64,000 nucleotides of DNA from Umezawaea sp049997955 (lineage in GTDB: Bacteria > Actinomycetota > Actinomycetes > Mycobacteriales > Pseudonocardiaceae), in assembly GCA_049997955.1 (NCBI GenBank), contig JAEBDY010000008.1:124001-188000 (forward strand), read 5' to 3'. A program made the translations under genes and the position numbers. Under the pieces are notes generated by a model that saw only the letters and a list, made by a program, of their open reading frames with translations, was not told the origin of the DNA and did not search any database. Below, in pieces: positions 11,501-18,327 of this stretch (positions are counted from its first letter, which is position 1; every line of letters begins with the position of its first letter).

Positions 11501-11701
11501 TGGCAGGCGAAGACCCTCCTCGCCCTGTCGGAGGCCTACGAGGGCGGGACCGCCGCCCTGTCCGCCGTGGAGAGAGCGGCCGGGCTGCTCGCGGACGTCG
11601 ATTCGAAGGAGTCCGCGCAACTGCTGGTCGAGGTGGAGATCGCCCGGTCCGCGCTCGCGTCCACCGTTTCGATGGACGGTTACGCGGACTCGGGCTTCTA
11701 G
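8582..11701 (+). CDS. SARP-family regulator with NB-ARC and TPR domains (AfsR-like)
   Basis: Protein of 1,039 residues. Residues 1-95 form an OmpR-type winged helix (GPRQRAVLAML, ISALRKIFG, RPPGYVLE) and 95-240 the bacterial transcriptional activation domain, together the SARP core. An NB-ARC ATPase follows, with Walker A SGKGGVGKSS near 318, kinase-2 LLLVLDDV near 398 and GLPLAL near 480. The C-terminal 350 residues are TPR-like helical repeats. This is the large AfsR-like SARP form, which activates antibiotic clusters by binding repeats at -35 regions and uses ATP and TPRs for signal sensing. Its position inside the cluster, divergent from an exporter, suggests a pathway-specific activator. 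Its stop is 20 bases from the stop of the convergent DTHW-repeat gene. Confidence 0.93.
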   Translation: MLRLLGPVELVVGQRPLDLGGPRQRAVLAMLGLNANRVVPVDHLIDAVWDNSPPSTARGQIQICISALRKIFGDAGKPGAIRTRPPGYVLEIAEADLDSLQFAALAARAREEADAGRFEEAATTLRTALALWRGSALSGVASDMVQRAALPLDDQRLAVIEERIRLDLALGRHEEVCGELRTLVDRNSLRERLYGFLMLALYRTGRQAEALEVGRAARNVLIEEIGIEPGAELQDLEKAILNRDPSLNAPPTSPRKTASDSAAAAIPPPAAEIPATIPRQLPASITDFTGRDELIGVLRLGLEVDPDAIRFAVPIMAISGKGGVGKSSVAVRVAHEVAELFPDGQLYADFRTHASDDNTAQLLARFLRSLGVPGTAVPEDVQERVELYRSKVSGKRLLLVLDDVTSEAQVLPLLPGSASCAVITTSRVRLSGLPGAQWFDVDVFDVDQSAELLGRIVGKERVDAEPEAIVELINFCGGLPLALRIAGARLASRRHLRIDGLVRRLRDEARRLDEFAHHGLELRSNIGLTYKALGAEAQRLFQLFSLSRAPELPAWTAAALLDIGIDDAEDILESLVDAQLVDTVEYADASAPRYRFHDLIQVYAKEKLAESTTPEERSEALSRLLGSWLALAEEAHRKEYGGDYTIMHGGAARWEGATWANIGLDADPIDWLDSERRSLVMAVRQAAQAGLDELCWDLALTSVTLFESKGYFDDWLECSQAAMIASERAGNNIGMAAMRYSLGTLHMFQTRLTEADLCFSEALEDFRAAGNQHGQALVLRNAAHVDGLRGNIASMLAKYTEALVDARTVGDRIAEAHILRSLAKHHMEEGDTAVARKLLTEAVDISREVNCLRVEAQVEHRVAELHMATGQIDQARKSLHRVLQIVRDTGDRIGETYALYSLGVVRHKEGRFDNAETTLVHALDLSRKVGERLIEAKSLYTLGQIAMARGGSEAVTTHLERAGQIFEELGSALWQAKTLLALSEAYEGGTAALSAVERAAGLLADVDSKESAQLLVEVEIARSALASTVSMDGYADSGF

Positions 11702-11721
11702 CGGTCGAACCCGGCACCCGC

Positions 11722-12291
11722 TCACCAGTGGGTGTCTTCGACGCACACGTTGAGCTTCACGTCCCAGTGCGTGTCCTCGGGGCATTCGGTGCTCGACGTG
11801 GTCGCGGAGTCCGTGCTCCAGTGGGTGTCGTCGACGCACAGGGCGAGCTTCGCATCCCAGTGCGTGTCCTCCGGGCATTCCGTGCTGGAAGTCGCGGAGT
11901 CCGCACCCCAATGGGTGTCCGCCACGCACATCTGGAGCTTGACGTCCCAGTGCGTGTCCTCGGGGCATTCCGTGCTGGAAGTCGCGGAGTCCGCACCCCA
12001 ATGGGTGTCGTCGACGCACAGGGCGAGCTTCGCATCCCAATGCGTGTCCTCCGGGCATTCCGTGGTGGCCACAGCCGCTGAATCCGTGCCCCAATGGGTG
12101 TCCGCCACGCACATCTGGAGCTTGACGTCCCAGTGCGTGTCCTCCGCGCATTCCGTGCTCGTCGTTCCGACCGAATTCGTCTTCCAGTGGGTGTCAGCGG
12201 AGGCGGAGCCGGCCTGGATTCCCATGAAAGCGGCGGTGAGAACGGCGAAGGAAACCAGCGAGGAAACGGCGGACTTGCGGCTGGCGAACAT
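11722..12291 (-). CDS. Secreted DTHW-repeat protein (novel repetitive cysteine peptide)
   Basis: ATG at 12291 preceded by GGAGGTAGAA, an excellent ribosome binding site, so the much longer upstream frame is not the gene. The 189-residue product has a Sec signal peptide (charged FASRK, hydrophobic stretch, AGSASA) with predicted cleavage after residue 32, placing DTHW at the mature N-terminus. The 157-residue mature part is five units of 30-31 residues plus a last DTHW. Each unit is DTHW, a Thr/Ser-rich stretch, ECPE, DTHWD, then a K-L stretch ending CV. This gives 11 DTHW copies and 10 cysteines, one pair per unit spaced C-x11-C, suggesting five disulfide loops. I recognise no family; the Cys loops faintly recall small secreted C-P-x-x-x-x-W-D repeats. 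It lies in a biosynthetic cluster between the SARP gene and a divergent enzyme gene. Metal binding, a multi-copy precursor and a cell-surface role all remain open. Confidence 0.85.
   Translation of the reverse strand: MFASRKSAVSSLVSFAVLTAAFMGIQAGSASADTHWKTNSVGTTSTECAEDTHWDVKLQMCVADTHWGTDSAAVATTECPEDTHWDAKLALCVDDTHWGADSATSSTECPEDTHWDVKLQMCVADTHWGADSATSSTECPEDTHWDAKLALCVDDTHWSTDSATTSSTECPEDTHWDVKLNVCVEDTHW
11822..12144. repeat. Nested direct repeats inside the DTHW gene
   Basis: Exact DNA repeats underlie the protein repeat. A 47-bp block recurs at 11873-11919 and 11963-12009, a 56-bp block at 11906-11961 and 12089-12144 (offset 183), and a block of about 38 bp near 11822 and 12002 (offset 180). 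Near-identity at DNA level implies recent duplication or gene conversion rather than old convergent repeats. Confidence 0.85.
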
Positions 12292-12477
12292 TTCTACCTC
12301 CGGTGAGCCGGGGTTTCTCCCCTGAGCTGACACCAGTTCACCGATTGGCTCCTTCGTTCCTCGTTCCAAGCGCCTTCGGTGCGGATGAAGCGGTCCGATA
12401 GAGCCTCGAAAGCGCATCAACAGCCGGGCCGGGCAACGTTCGTCGCGTCCAAGTAGCGCAAACAGAAGGGACCGGCG

Positions 12478-13353
12478 ATGGACACCCCGACACTCCGGCT
12501 CGACAACGAAGACCTCCGACGAGTGGTCGAGGACGTCGACGTGGTGCAGGCGGTCGCGGCAGCGTTGATCGCACGGTCCGGCGGCCGCCACGACTGGGCC
12601 GCTCCCACCGCGGGCGGCGTGATCGTCGGTGACAGCGAGACCGCCGTGTACGAGTGGGCCGGCGACGGGCAGCGGTGCGCGATGCCCGCGGCCGGTCTGC
12701 ACGCCTACCGGTTCGCGGTGCTCACCGCGCTGGCGACCCGCCACCTCCTCCCCCCTGGGGTCGTGACGGCCTCCGTCATCGGCTCGGGGCTCGCGCTGGA
12801 GCTGCAGCTCATCGCTCTCCGCGCACACGTCCCCGACGTCAGCCACATCGCGGTGGCCACGGTCGGGAACACACCGCCGGACCAGGCGGTGCTCGACCTG
12901 CTCGACCGCGACGGCATCGGGTTGTCCCTGGTGGAAACCCCCGCCGACGCGGTGTTCGGAGCCAACCTCGTCGTGCTGGCCGGGGGCACCCGGCTGGAGG
13001 CGCAGCGGTTGGCCAAGGGTGCGGTCCTCGTCAACACCACCGGTGTGGACCCGTCTGCCGCTCTGCTCGGCGGCGTGCACGCGGTCTACGTCGACCACCC
13101 GGACGGGGTCGCCGACCGCGACCGGTCGTTCGCCAGGGCCCGGCACACGGGGTACGGCAGGCGGGGGCACCGGTGTCCTCCCGTCGTCGCCGACCTCGGC
13201 CGGGTGCTGGCGGGCGAGCACCCCGGACGCACCGACCACGACCACGTCCTGCTCGTCGAGCTCACCGGCGGGGCGGGCATCGACGCCGTCCTCGCCGGCC
13301 GCATCCACCAAGCCGCCGCTGCGGCCGGGATCGGCACTTTCACCCGCAGTTGA
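12478..13353 (+). CDS. Ornithine cyclodeaminase/mu-crystallin (SbnB-like) family protein
   Basis: Protein of 291 residues with the Rossmann dinucleotide motif of the ornithine cyclodeaminase/mu-crystallin family (VVTASVIGSGLALELQL near 100) and an N-terminal dimerisation part typical of it. Members are NAD-dependent: ornithine cyclodeaminase, ketimine reductase, or SbnB, which oxidises N-(1-amino-1-carboxyethyl)-glutamate to release 2,3-diaminopropionate. It is shorter than usual (SbnB is near 335) and diverged. With the CysE/CysK pair nearby, a role in making a beta-amino-alanine unit is plausible but unproven. GAAGGGA precedes the ATG. It is transcribed away from the DTHW gene across a 186-base gap. 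Confidence 0.72.
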   Translation: MDTPTLRLDNEDLRRVVEDVDVVQAVAAALIARSGGRHDWAAPTAGGVIVGDSETAVYEWAGDGQRCAMPAAGLHAYRFAVLTALATRHLLPPGVVTASVIGSGLALELQLIALRAHVPDVSHIAVATVGNTPPDQAVLDLLDRDGIGLSLVETPADAVFGANLVVLAGGTRLEAQRLAKGAVLVNTTGVDPSAALLGGVHAVYVDHPDGVADRDRSFARARHTGYGRRGHRCPPVVADLGRVLAGEHPGRTDHDHVLLVELTGGAGIDAVLAGRIHQAAAAAGIGTFTRS

Positions 13354-13408
13354 TCATCCCAGACAACCGTCCGATCGCGGCGTACAGCCATTACTCAAGG
13401 AGACGACC

Positions 13409-14062
13409 ATGTCCGTGTCCCAGACCCACTGCGAGTTGCGCATCACCCCTTCCTGCACCGGAACGGCGCTGTCCCGAATGCGCAGTTGCGACCGGTGCCG
13501 CCAGGCGCTGCGCGGCGAGTTGCGGGCGCTGCCCGGACTGCACGAGCAGTGCGCGCAGTCGCTCACGCCGGGGAGGCGACCGGAGATCGTCAAGATCAAG
13601 AACACCGGGGTGCCGGGCGGGGTGAACCTGAACCTGACGGCCGTCTCGGTGCGGACGAGCATCCTGGGCGTGCTGGCGTCCTGGGCCTCGATGGTGATCG
13701 AGGAAACCGGCGCGGCGAAACCGCCCTCGCGCCGCGTCCACGTGATGTCGACGTTCCTGTACCGGAACCTCGACTGGCTGCTGGCGCACGAGGTGGCCGC
13801 CGACTTCGCCGAGGAGATCACCGACCTGGCCGACGCGGCCCGCGCGGTGCTCGACCCGGAGATGAGCGAGCGCATCGACCTCGGCTCGTGCGGCGAGCTG
13901 GGCTGCGGCCTCACGGTGTACGCGGCCATTGGAGCGGGCACCGACGCCGGGGCGCACGGCGCGTCCTGCGGCGCGGGCCACCACCTCTCCGCCAACCAGT
14001 GGCTGCTGCTGGAGGAGTCCGACGACGCCCAGCGCGACTCGAAGCAGGAGGCGTCGTCGTGA
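13409..14062 (+). CDS. Zinc-ribbon protein of prophage/actinomycete regulatory type
   Basis: Protein of 217 residues starting at ATG 13409 after CAAGGAGAC. The N-terminus is Cys-rich (SCDRCRQALRGELRALPGL near 30-50), and near residue 160 a C-x4-C (CGELGCG) pairs with a later CGAGHH, as in a zinc ribbon. I recall similar proteins, of unknown function, in actinomycete prophage-like loci beside a small HTH protein, which is the arrangement here: the next gene overlaps its stop (GTGA). It probably acts with that HTH protein; a catalytic role in the pathway is unlikely. Confidence 0.6.
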   Translation: MSVSQTHCELRITPSCTGTALSRMRSCDRCRQALRGELRALPGLHEQCAQSLTPGRRPEIVKIKNTGVPGGVNLNLTAVSVRTSILGVLASWASMVIEETGAAKPPSRRVHVMSTFLYRNLDWLLAHEVAADFAEEITDLADAARAVLDPEMSERIDLGSCGELGCGLTVYAAIGAGTDAGAHGASCGAGHHLSANQWLLLEESDDAQRDSKQEASS

Positions 14063-14253
14063 AGCAGCGAACGCGCGGCAGGACCGTTCCGACCGAACTC
14101 GCGGCCCTGGCCGCCGGGGTGCCCGCCGCCACCATCCGCAAGTGGGCCAGCCGGGGGAAGCTCACCCGGTACGGCACGGCGGGACGAGCCGAGTACAGCC
14201 TCGACGAGTTGCGCGGAATCCTCCGCGAGAATGCGACGAGAATTGCGGGTTGA
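14059..14253 (+). CDS. Small MerR/excisionase-like HTH protein
   Basis: Protein of 64 residues. ELAALAAGVPAATIRKWASRGKLTRYG is the helix-turn-helix of MerR/Xis-type proteins, followed by the wing (EYSLDELRGIL). The GTG start overlaps the stop of the zinc-ribbon gene, so the two are coupled. A perfect 18-bp terminator follows 7 bases after the stop. Likely a DNA-binding partner of the zinc-ribbon protein and possibly a remnant of a mobile element inside the cluster. Confidence 0.75.
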   Translation: MKQRTRGRTVPTELAALAAGVPAATIRKWASRGKLTRYGTAGRAEYSLDELRGILRENATRIAG

Positions 14254-14260
14254 GCATATG

Positions 14261-14301
14261 TGCGAATAGGGTCCTCCCTGCCCGGGAGGACCCTATTCGC
14301 A
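14261..14301 (+). terminator. Perfect 18-bp stem terminator
   Basis: Inverted repeat 14261-14278 and 14284-14301 with a 5-base loop and no mismatch, directly after the HTH gene stop. It isolates the zinc-ribbon/HTH pair from the downstream ATP-grasp operon, whose promoter should lie in 14302-14507. Confidence 0.88.
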
Positions 14302-14507
14302 TGCCCGAAATAGGACGATTAAAACTACATAGGATTTCTCGACGGAGTGCTTGACCACACCGGGGCGAGATGTCACGCTGTTCTCGGGGCACCGCTTTGC
14401 CCGCACGGCGGACAGACGACGAAGTGACCCCAATCCTTTCGTCTCGCGACCTACCTCGCGATGGACGACTGCTTGCTGAAACATTCCGCCATTCTTGGAG
14501 CGCCGCC

Positions 14508-15827
14508 ATGTCCTCTCCGTCGTTGCCCAGAGCGTTCATACTCACCGGTTCACTGCTGGCCGTGTGCCGTGCCCCCCGCTACCTCTCCGAGCTGCGCGAG
14601 CGCGGCCTGCGAGTACTGCTGATCACCTCGGCCGCCTGGCGCGCCGAGGCCGAGCGGGTGGCCGACGACCCCGGCCACCCGCTCGCGGACGTCGAGGACA
14701 TCGCGTTCGTCGACGGCGACGTGCGCCACGAGGGGTCGCTCCTCGCGGGGTCGGTCGCCGCGGCGCTGGCGTGGCGGCACCGGTACGAGGTCGTCGGGGC
14801 GTACGCCGTCGGCGAGACCATGGTGGAGCCGACCGGGCTGATCGCCGACGCGCTCGACCTGCCGGGGCCGGGGCTGCGCGCCACCCGCGTGTGCCGCAGC
14901 AAGTACTTGCAGCGCTGGTACCTGCCCGAGTTCAGCCCGCGGGTGGCGTTCGCCGGGGGCGACCTGTCGCAGGTGCGGTTCCCCGCCGTGGTCAAGCCGT
15001 CCGGCAGGCACTCCAGCTCCGGTGTCGTCTGCGTGGACGACGCCGACGCGCTGCTCGACGCGCTGGCGGGCTACGGCGAGCAGGAGACCGTCCTCGTCGA
15101 GGAGAAGGTCGTCGGCCCGGAGTACTCGGTGGAAAGCCTGGTGCAGCAGGGGAAGACCATCTTCGCGTCGGTGACCCGCAAGGACACCAACGACCGCGGC
15201 GGGCGCCACTTCGTCGAACTCGCCCACACCGTGCCGAGCGACCACCCGCACGTGTCGGAGCTGCTCCTCGACGCCAACCAGCGGGTGCTGGACGCGCTGG
15301 ACGTGCGGGACGGCATCACCCACGCCGAGTGGCGGGTCACCGCGAGCGGTCGCGCCGTGCTGATGGAGATCGCGGCCCGCCCGCCGGGCGACGGCCTGTG
15401 CTCGCTCTACGAACTGGCCACCGGTGAGCCGCTGGAGACGGAGGTGCTGCGCATCGCCCTCGGCGAGCACGCCCACTACCCGTCCCCCCGCAGGCACACG
15501 CGGCAGGTCTTCCTCGAACACGTCGAGGGCGCGCTGGAGGACGTGGTCGTGGACTGGCCGGGCGTGGTCCCGGAGTGGGTCGGCGAAGCGGGCGTGTGGG
15601 AGCAGCCCGAACCGCTGCCCACCGACGCCCCCGCCGCGCTGCGCGCGGTGCACGTGCACAAGGACCGCGGCGCGGTGCTGGGGCCGATCACCTGTTCCGA
15701 GGACCGCGCCGTCACGTTCTTCGCCGACGCGCCGTCCGCCGAGGAGCTCGACGAGCTCACCGAGCGCGCCCGGCGCGCGATCACCATCCGCACCGCCGCG
15801 ACACCGGCGGGGGAGGGGTCGAGATGA
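14508..15827 (+). CDS. ATP-grasp carboxylate-amine ligase 3
   Basis: Protein of 439 residues from ATG 14508 (TTGGAGC upstream); the same frame is open further upstream, but that part lacks a good binding site. ATP lysine in FPAVVKPSGRHSSSGVV, adenine-binding VLVEEKVVGPEYSVESLV, and the metal-binding region AVLMEIAARPPGDGLCSLYEL near residue 290. The C-terminal third (LEHVEGALEDVVV onward) is the lid and substrate region seen in dipeptide-ligase-like ATP-grasp proteins. It is the first gene of a plus-strand operon and overlaps the next ligase by ATGA. Substrates unknown. Confidence 0.82.
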   Translation: MSSPSLPRAFILTGSLLAVCRAPRYLSELRERGLRVLLITSAAWRAEAERVADDPGHPLADVEDIAFVDGDVRHEGSLLAGSVAAALAWRHRYEVVGAYAVGETMVEPTGLIADALDLPGPGLRATRVCRSKYLQRWYLPEFSPRVAFAGGDLSQVRFPAVVKPSGRHSSSGVVCVDDADALLDALAGYGEQETVLVEEKVVGPEYSVESLVQQGKTIFASVTRKDTNDRGGRHFVELAHTVPSDHPHVSELLLDANQRVLDALDVRDGITHAEWRVTASGRAVLMEIAARPPGDGLCSLYELATGEPLETEVLRIALGEHAHYPSPRRHTRQVFLEHVEGALEDVVVDWPGVVPEWVGEAGVWEQPEPLPTDAPAALRAVHVHKDRGAVLGPITCSEDRAVTFFADAPSAEELDELTERARRAITIRTAATPAGEGSR

Positions 15828-17059
15828 AGAACCTCCTGCTGGTCATGCCCTACCGGGCGTACCTGGGCAAGGCGAAGGCGGAGGGCTTCCGCGTGGGAGC
15901 CGTCTGGGACCCGAAGGTCGCGGCCGGGATCTTCGGCGAGCTGGCCGACCGGTACCTGGCGGACGTGCGGGCGGACGCGGACGCGTTCTGGGAGGCCGAC
16001 TTCGACGACCCGATCGCCTACGAACGGGTGCTGCGCACCGCGGCGAGCGAGTTCGGCGCGGAGCTGCTCTACCACGTCGGCCAGGAGGAGAGCATGGGCC
16101 TGGCCGCCCTGGTGGCCGAGGACCTCGGGCTCGCGGTGAACTCGGCGAACTCGGTGCACCAGCTCAACGACAAGATCGCGCTGCGCCGGTTGTTCGCCGA
16201 GCACGGGCTCGCCCCCGTCCGGTACGCCGACGCGCCGGACTGGCGCTCGGCCCGCGATCTGCTGAACGGCTTCGAGCTGCCCGTCGTCGTCAAGCCGACG
16301 CGCCTGTCCGGCAGCCGCGGTGTCGTGCTGGTGCGCGACCTGGACGAGTTCGAGGCCTGGGGCGCCGCGCTGGACGAGATGGGCTACTCCGGACCGGTGC
16401 TGGTGGAGGAGTACCTCACCGGCCCGGAGTTCAGCGTCGAGACGATCAGCGTGCACGGCGAGCACCACGTGATCGGCGTGACCGACAAGAGGCTGGGCCC
16501 TCCGCCGCTGTTCGTGGAGGTCGGGCACGCCCACCCCGCGCCCGCCTCGGCGGACGCCGCCACGATCAGCGCGCTGGTCGTCGCGACGCTCACCGTCGCC
16601 GGGTACCGGACCGGGCCCGCGCACACCGAACTCCGGGTCACCCCGGCCGGGCCGCGGATCATCGAGTCGCAGGCCCGGCTCGGCGGCGACCGCATCCCCC
16701 GCCTCGTGCACCTGGCGACCGGGATCGACCTCGAACGGGCGGTGTTCGCCGCGCTCGCGGGCCGGACGCCACCCGCGCGAACGCGGTCGCAGGTGGCGTG
16801 GATCCACTACTTCTCCCTGCCACCAGGGGTTCTGCGCTCGGTCGAAGGGCTCGACGCGATCCGCGCGCTGCCCTTCGTGGACGAGCTGTCGTTCCCGTTC
16901 ACGCCCGGCGACACCGTCCCGGTCACCGTGGACTGGCGGACCCGTCACGGCTTCGTGGTCGTGTCCGCTGACTCGCAGGACCAGGCGGCGATGCGGGTGG
17001 CCGAGGCGGAGCACCTCCTCCGGACGTCTGTGGAGAACCCGGAGGGGGTGCTGTCGTGA
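15824..17059 (+). CDS. ATP-grasp carboxylate-amine ligase 4
   Basis: Protein of 411 residues. MKNLLLVMPYRAYL begins the N-terminal domain; ATP lysine in LPVVVKPTRLSGSRGVVLV near 150; VLVEEYLTGPEFSVETISV follows, then the metal site RIIESQARLGGDRIPRLV near 285. It is closer to ligase 2 (EFSVET, IESQ/IESH) than to ligase 3. ATGA overlap with the gene before and GTGA overlap with the exporter after show a coupled operon. It probably links an amino acid to a cluster intermediate. Confidence 0.85.
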   Translation: MKNLLLVMPYRAYLGKAKAEGFRVGAVWDPKVAAGIFGELADRYLADVRADADAFWEADFDDPIAYERVLRTAASEFGAELLYHVGQEESMGLAALVAEDLGLAVNSANSVHQLNDKIALRRLFAEHGLAPVRYADAPDWRSARDLLNGFELPVVVKPTRLSGSRGVVLVRDLDEFEAWGAALDEMGYSGPVLVEEYLTGPEFSVETISVHGEHHVIGVTDKRLGPPPLFVEVGHAHPAPASADAATISALVVATLTVAGYRTGPAHTELRVTPAGPRIIESQARLGGDRIPRLVHLATGIDLERAVFAALAGRTPPARTRSQVAWIHYFSLPPGVLRSVEGLDAIRALPFVDELSFPFTPGDTVPVTVDWRTRHGFVVVSADSQDQAAMRVAEAEHLLRTSVENPEGVLS

Positions 17060-18327
17060 ACTTCAGGAGCTTGCACCCGACCCTCCGGGTCCGCGTCGGC
17101 GTCGGGTTCGTCAACCGGCTCGTGGACTCGATGATCACGTCGTTCATGGCCATCCACCTGGCGCTGGCGTGGGGTGTGGCCGCCGCGGGCGGGCTGCTGA
17201 TCGCGGTGACCGCGCTGGGCGTGGTCGGGATGCTGGTCGGCGGCCACGTGGCCGACCACCACGGGCGGCGGAAGACGCTGCTGGTCGCCGAGACCGGCGC
17301 CGCGATCACCTTCGCGGTGATGGCGGTGGCCGACTCCCCGGTGCTCGGCAGCGCGGCGCTGGTGTACCTGGGCTACCTGGTGAACAAGTTCGCCGCCAGC
17401 GTCGCCCTCCCCGCCAACGACGCGATGATCGTGGACCTGACCTCGCCGGAGACGCGCAAGAACGTCTACACGATCAACTTCTGGGCGACCAACATGGCGC
17501 TCGCGATGGGCGCGCTGCTGGGCGCGGTGCTCTACAGCACGCACTTCACCCTGGTGCTCGCCATGGCCTCGGCCGCGACAGCGGGCGTGCTGGTCACGAC
17601 GTACTTCCTGATCGGCGAGACCAAGCCCGACACCGGCGCCGAGCGGGACCGACCGCGCGGCGCGGGCGCGGTGCTGCGGGAGTTCGGCGACGGCTACCGG
17701 CTGGTGCTGCGCGACCGGGTGTTCCTGCGGCTGATGGTCGCCGGGACGCTGACGTTCGCCATCGAGTTCCAGCTGGTCAACCACATCGCGGTCCAGTTGG
17801 CGGCCGGCTTCCCGGTCCAGTCGCTGCTGCCGTTCTCCTGGGCTCCGGTCGTCGACGGCGTCGGGATGCTCGGTGTGCTGCGCGCCGAGAACACGCTCAT
17901 CATCGTGGTGCTGGCGCTGTTCTCGGCGGCGCTGTTCCGCGGGATGTCCGACCGGACGGGCCTGTACCTCGGCACGGCGCTGTTCGTCGGCGGGTACGCG
18001 GTGCTGGCGGTGAGCTCCACCGGCTGGGTCCTCATGGTGGCGGGGTTGGTGTTCACCGTCGGCGAGCTGATGAGCGTGCCGGTCAAGCAGGCGCTGCTCG
18101 CGGGCCTCGTGCCCGATCACAGCCGCACCCGCTACATGGCCGTCTACAACCTCAACATCCGCGTCGCGCAGGGCCTCGCCGCCGGGTGCATCACCCTCGG
18201 CGCGGTCCTGCCGGCGTGGGGCATGGCCGCGCTGTACCTCGTGCTCGGCGCGGTGATCGTCCAGCAGTACCGGGTCGTCCTGGCCAAGCAGGCCTCGCCT
18301 GCAGAACTCGTGGGAGAGCCGTTGTGA
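17056..18327 (+). CDS. MFS exporter 3
   Basis: Protein of 423 residues, GTG start overlapping the ligase stop. About twelve hydrophobic helices; MFS motif A as GGHVADHHGRRKTLL near residue 64. The family often sits with peptide-antibiotic genes. It lies between ligase 4 and an aminotransferase in one coupled operon, so it most likely exports the finished product. Three MFS genes in one cluster suggest separate export of intermediates or strong self-protection. Confidence 0.88.
   Translation: MNFRSLHPTLRVRVGVGFVNRLVDSMITSFMAIHLALAWGVAAAGGLLIAVTALGVVGMLVGGHVADHHGRRKTLLVAETGAAITFAVMAVADSPVLGSAALVYLGYLVNKFAASVALPANDAMIVDLTSPETRKNVYTINFWATNMALAMGALLGAVLYSTHFTLVLAMASAATAGVLVTTYFLIGETKPDTGAERDRPRGAGAVLREFGDGYRLVLRDRVFLRLMVAGTLTFAIEFQLVNHIAVQLAAGFPVQSLLPFSWAPVVDGVGMLGVLRAENTLIIVVLALFSAALFRGMSDRTGLYLGTALFVGGYAVLAVSSTGWVLMVAGLVFTVGELMSVPVKQALLAGLVPDHSRTRYMAVYNLNIRVAQGLAAGCITLGAVLPAWGMAALYLVLGAVIVQQYRVVLAKQASPAELVGEPL

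Noticed and set aside
8567..12151. 1,194-residue minus-strand frame opposite the SARP gene
   Set aside because: Low-complexity shadow. The plus strand has full SARP, NB-ARC and TPR motifs, and the DTHW gene lies on another minus-strand frame with a real binding site.
11722..12291. DTHW protein as a graspetide precursor for the cluster's ATP-grasp enzymes
   Set aside because: The four ligases look like dipeptide/amino-acid ligases rather than graspetide macrocyclases, and the protein has a Sec signal peptide. Kept only as a remote possibility.
12292..13311. Upstream extension of the DTHW frame to a 529-residue protein
   Set aside because: The extension is antisense to the cyclodeaminase-family gene, and the internal ATG at 12291 has GGAGG and a signal peptide.
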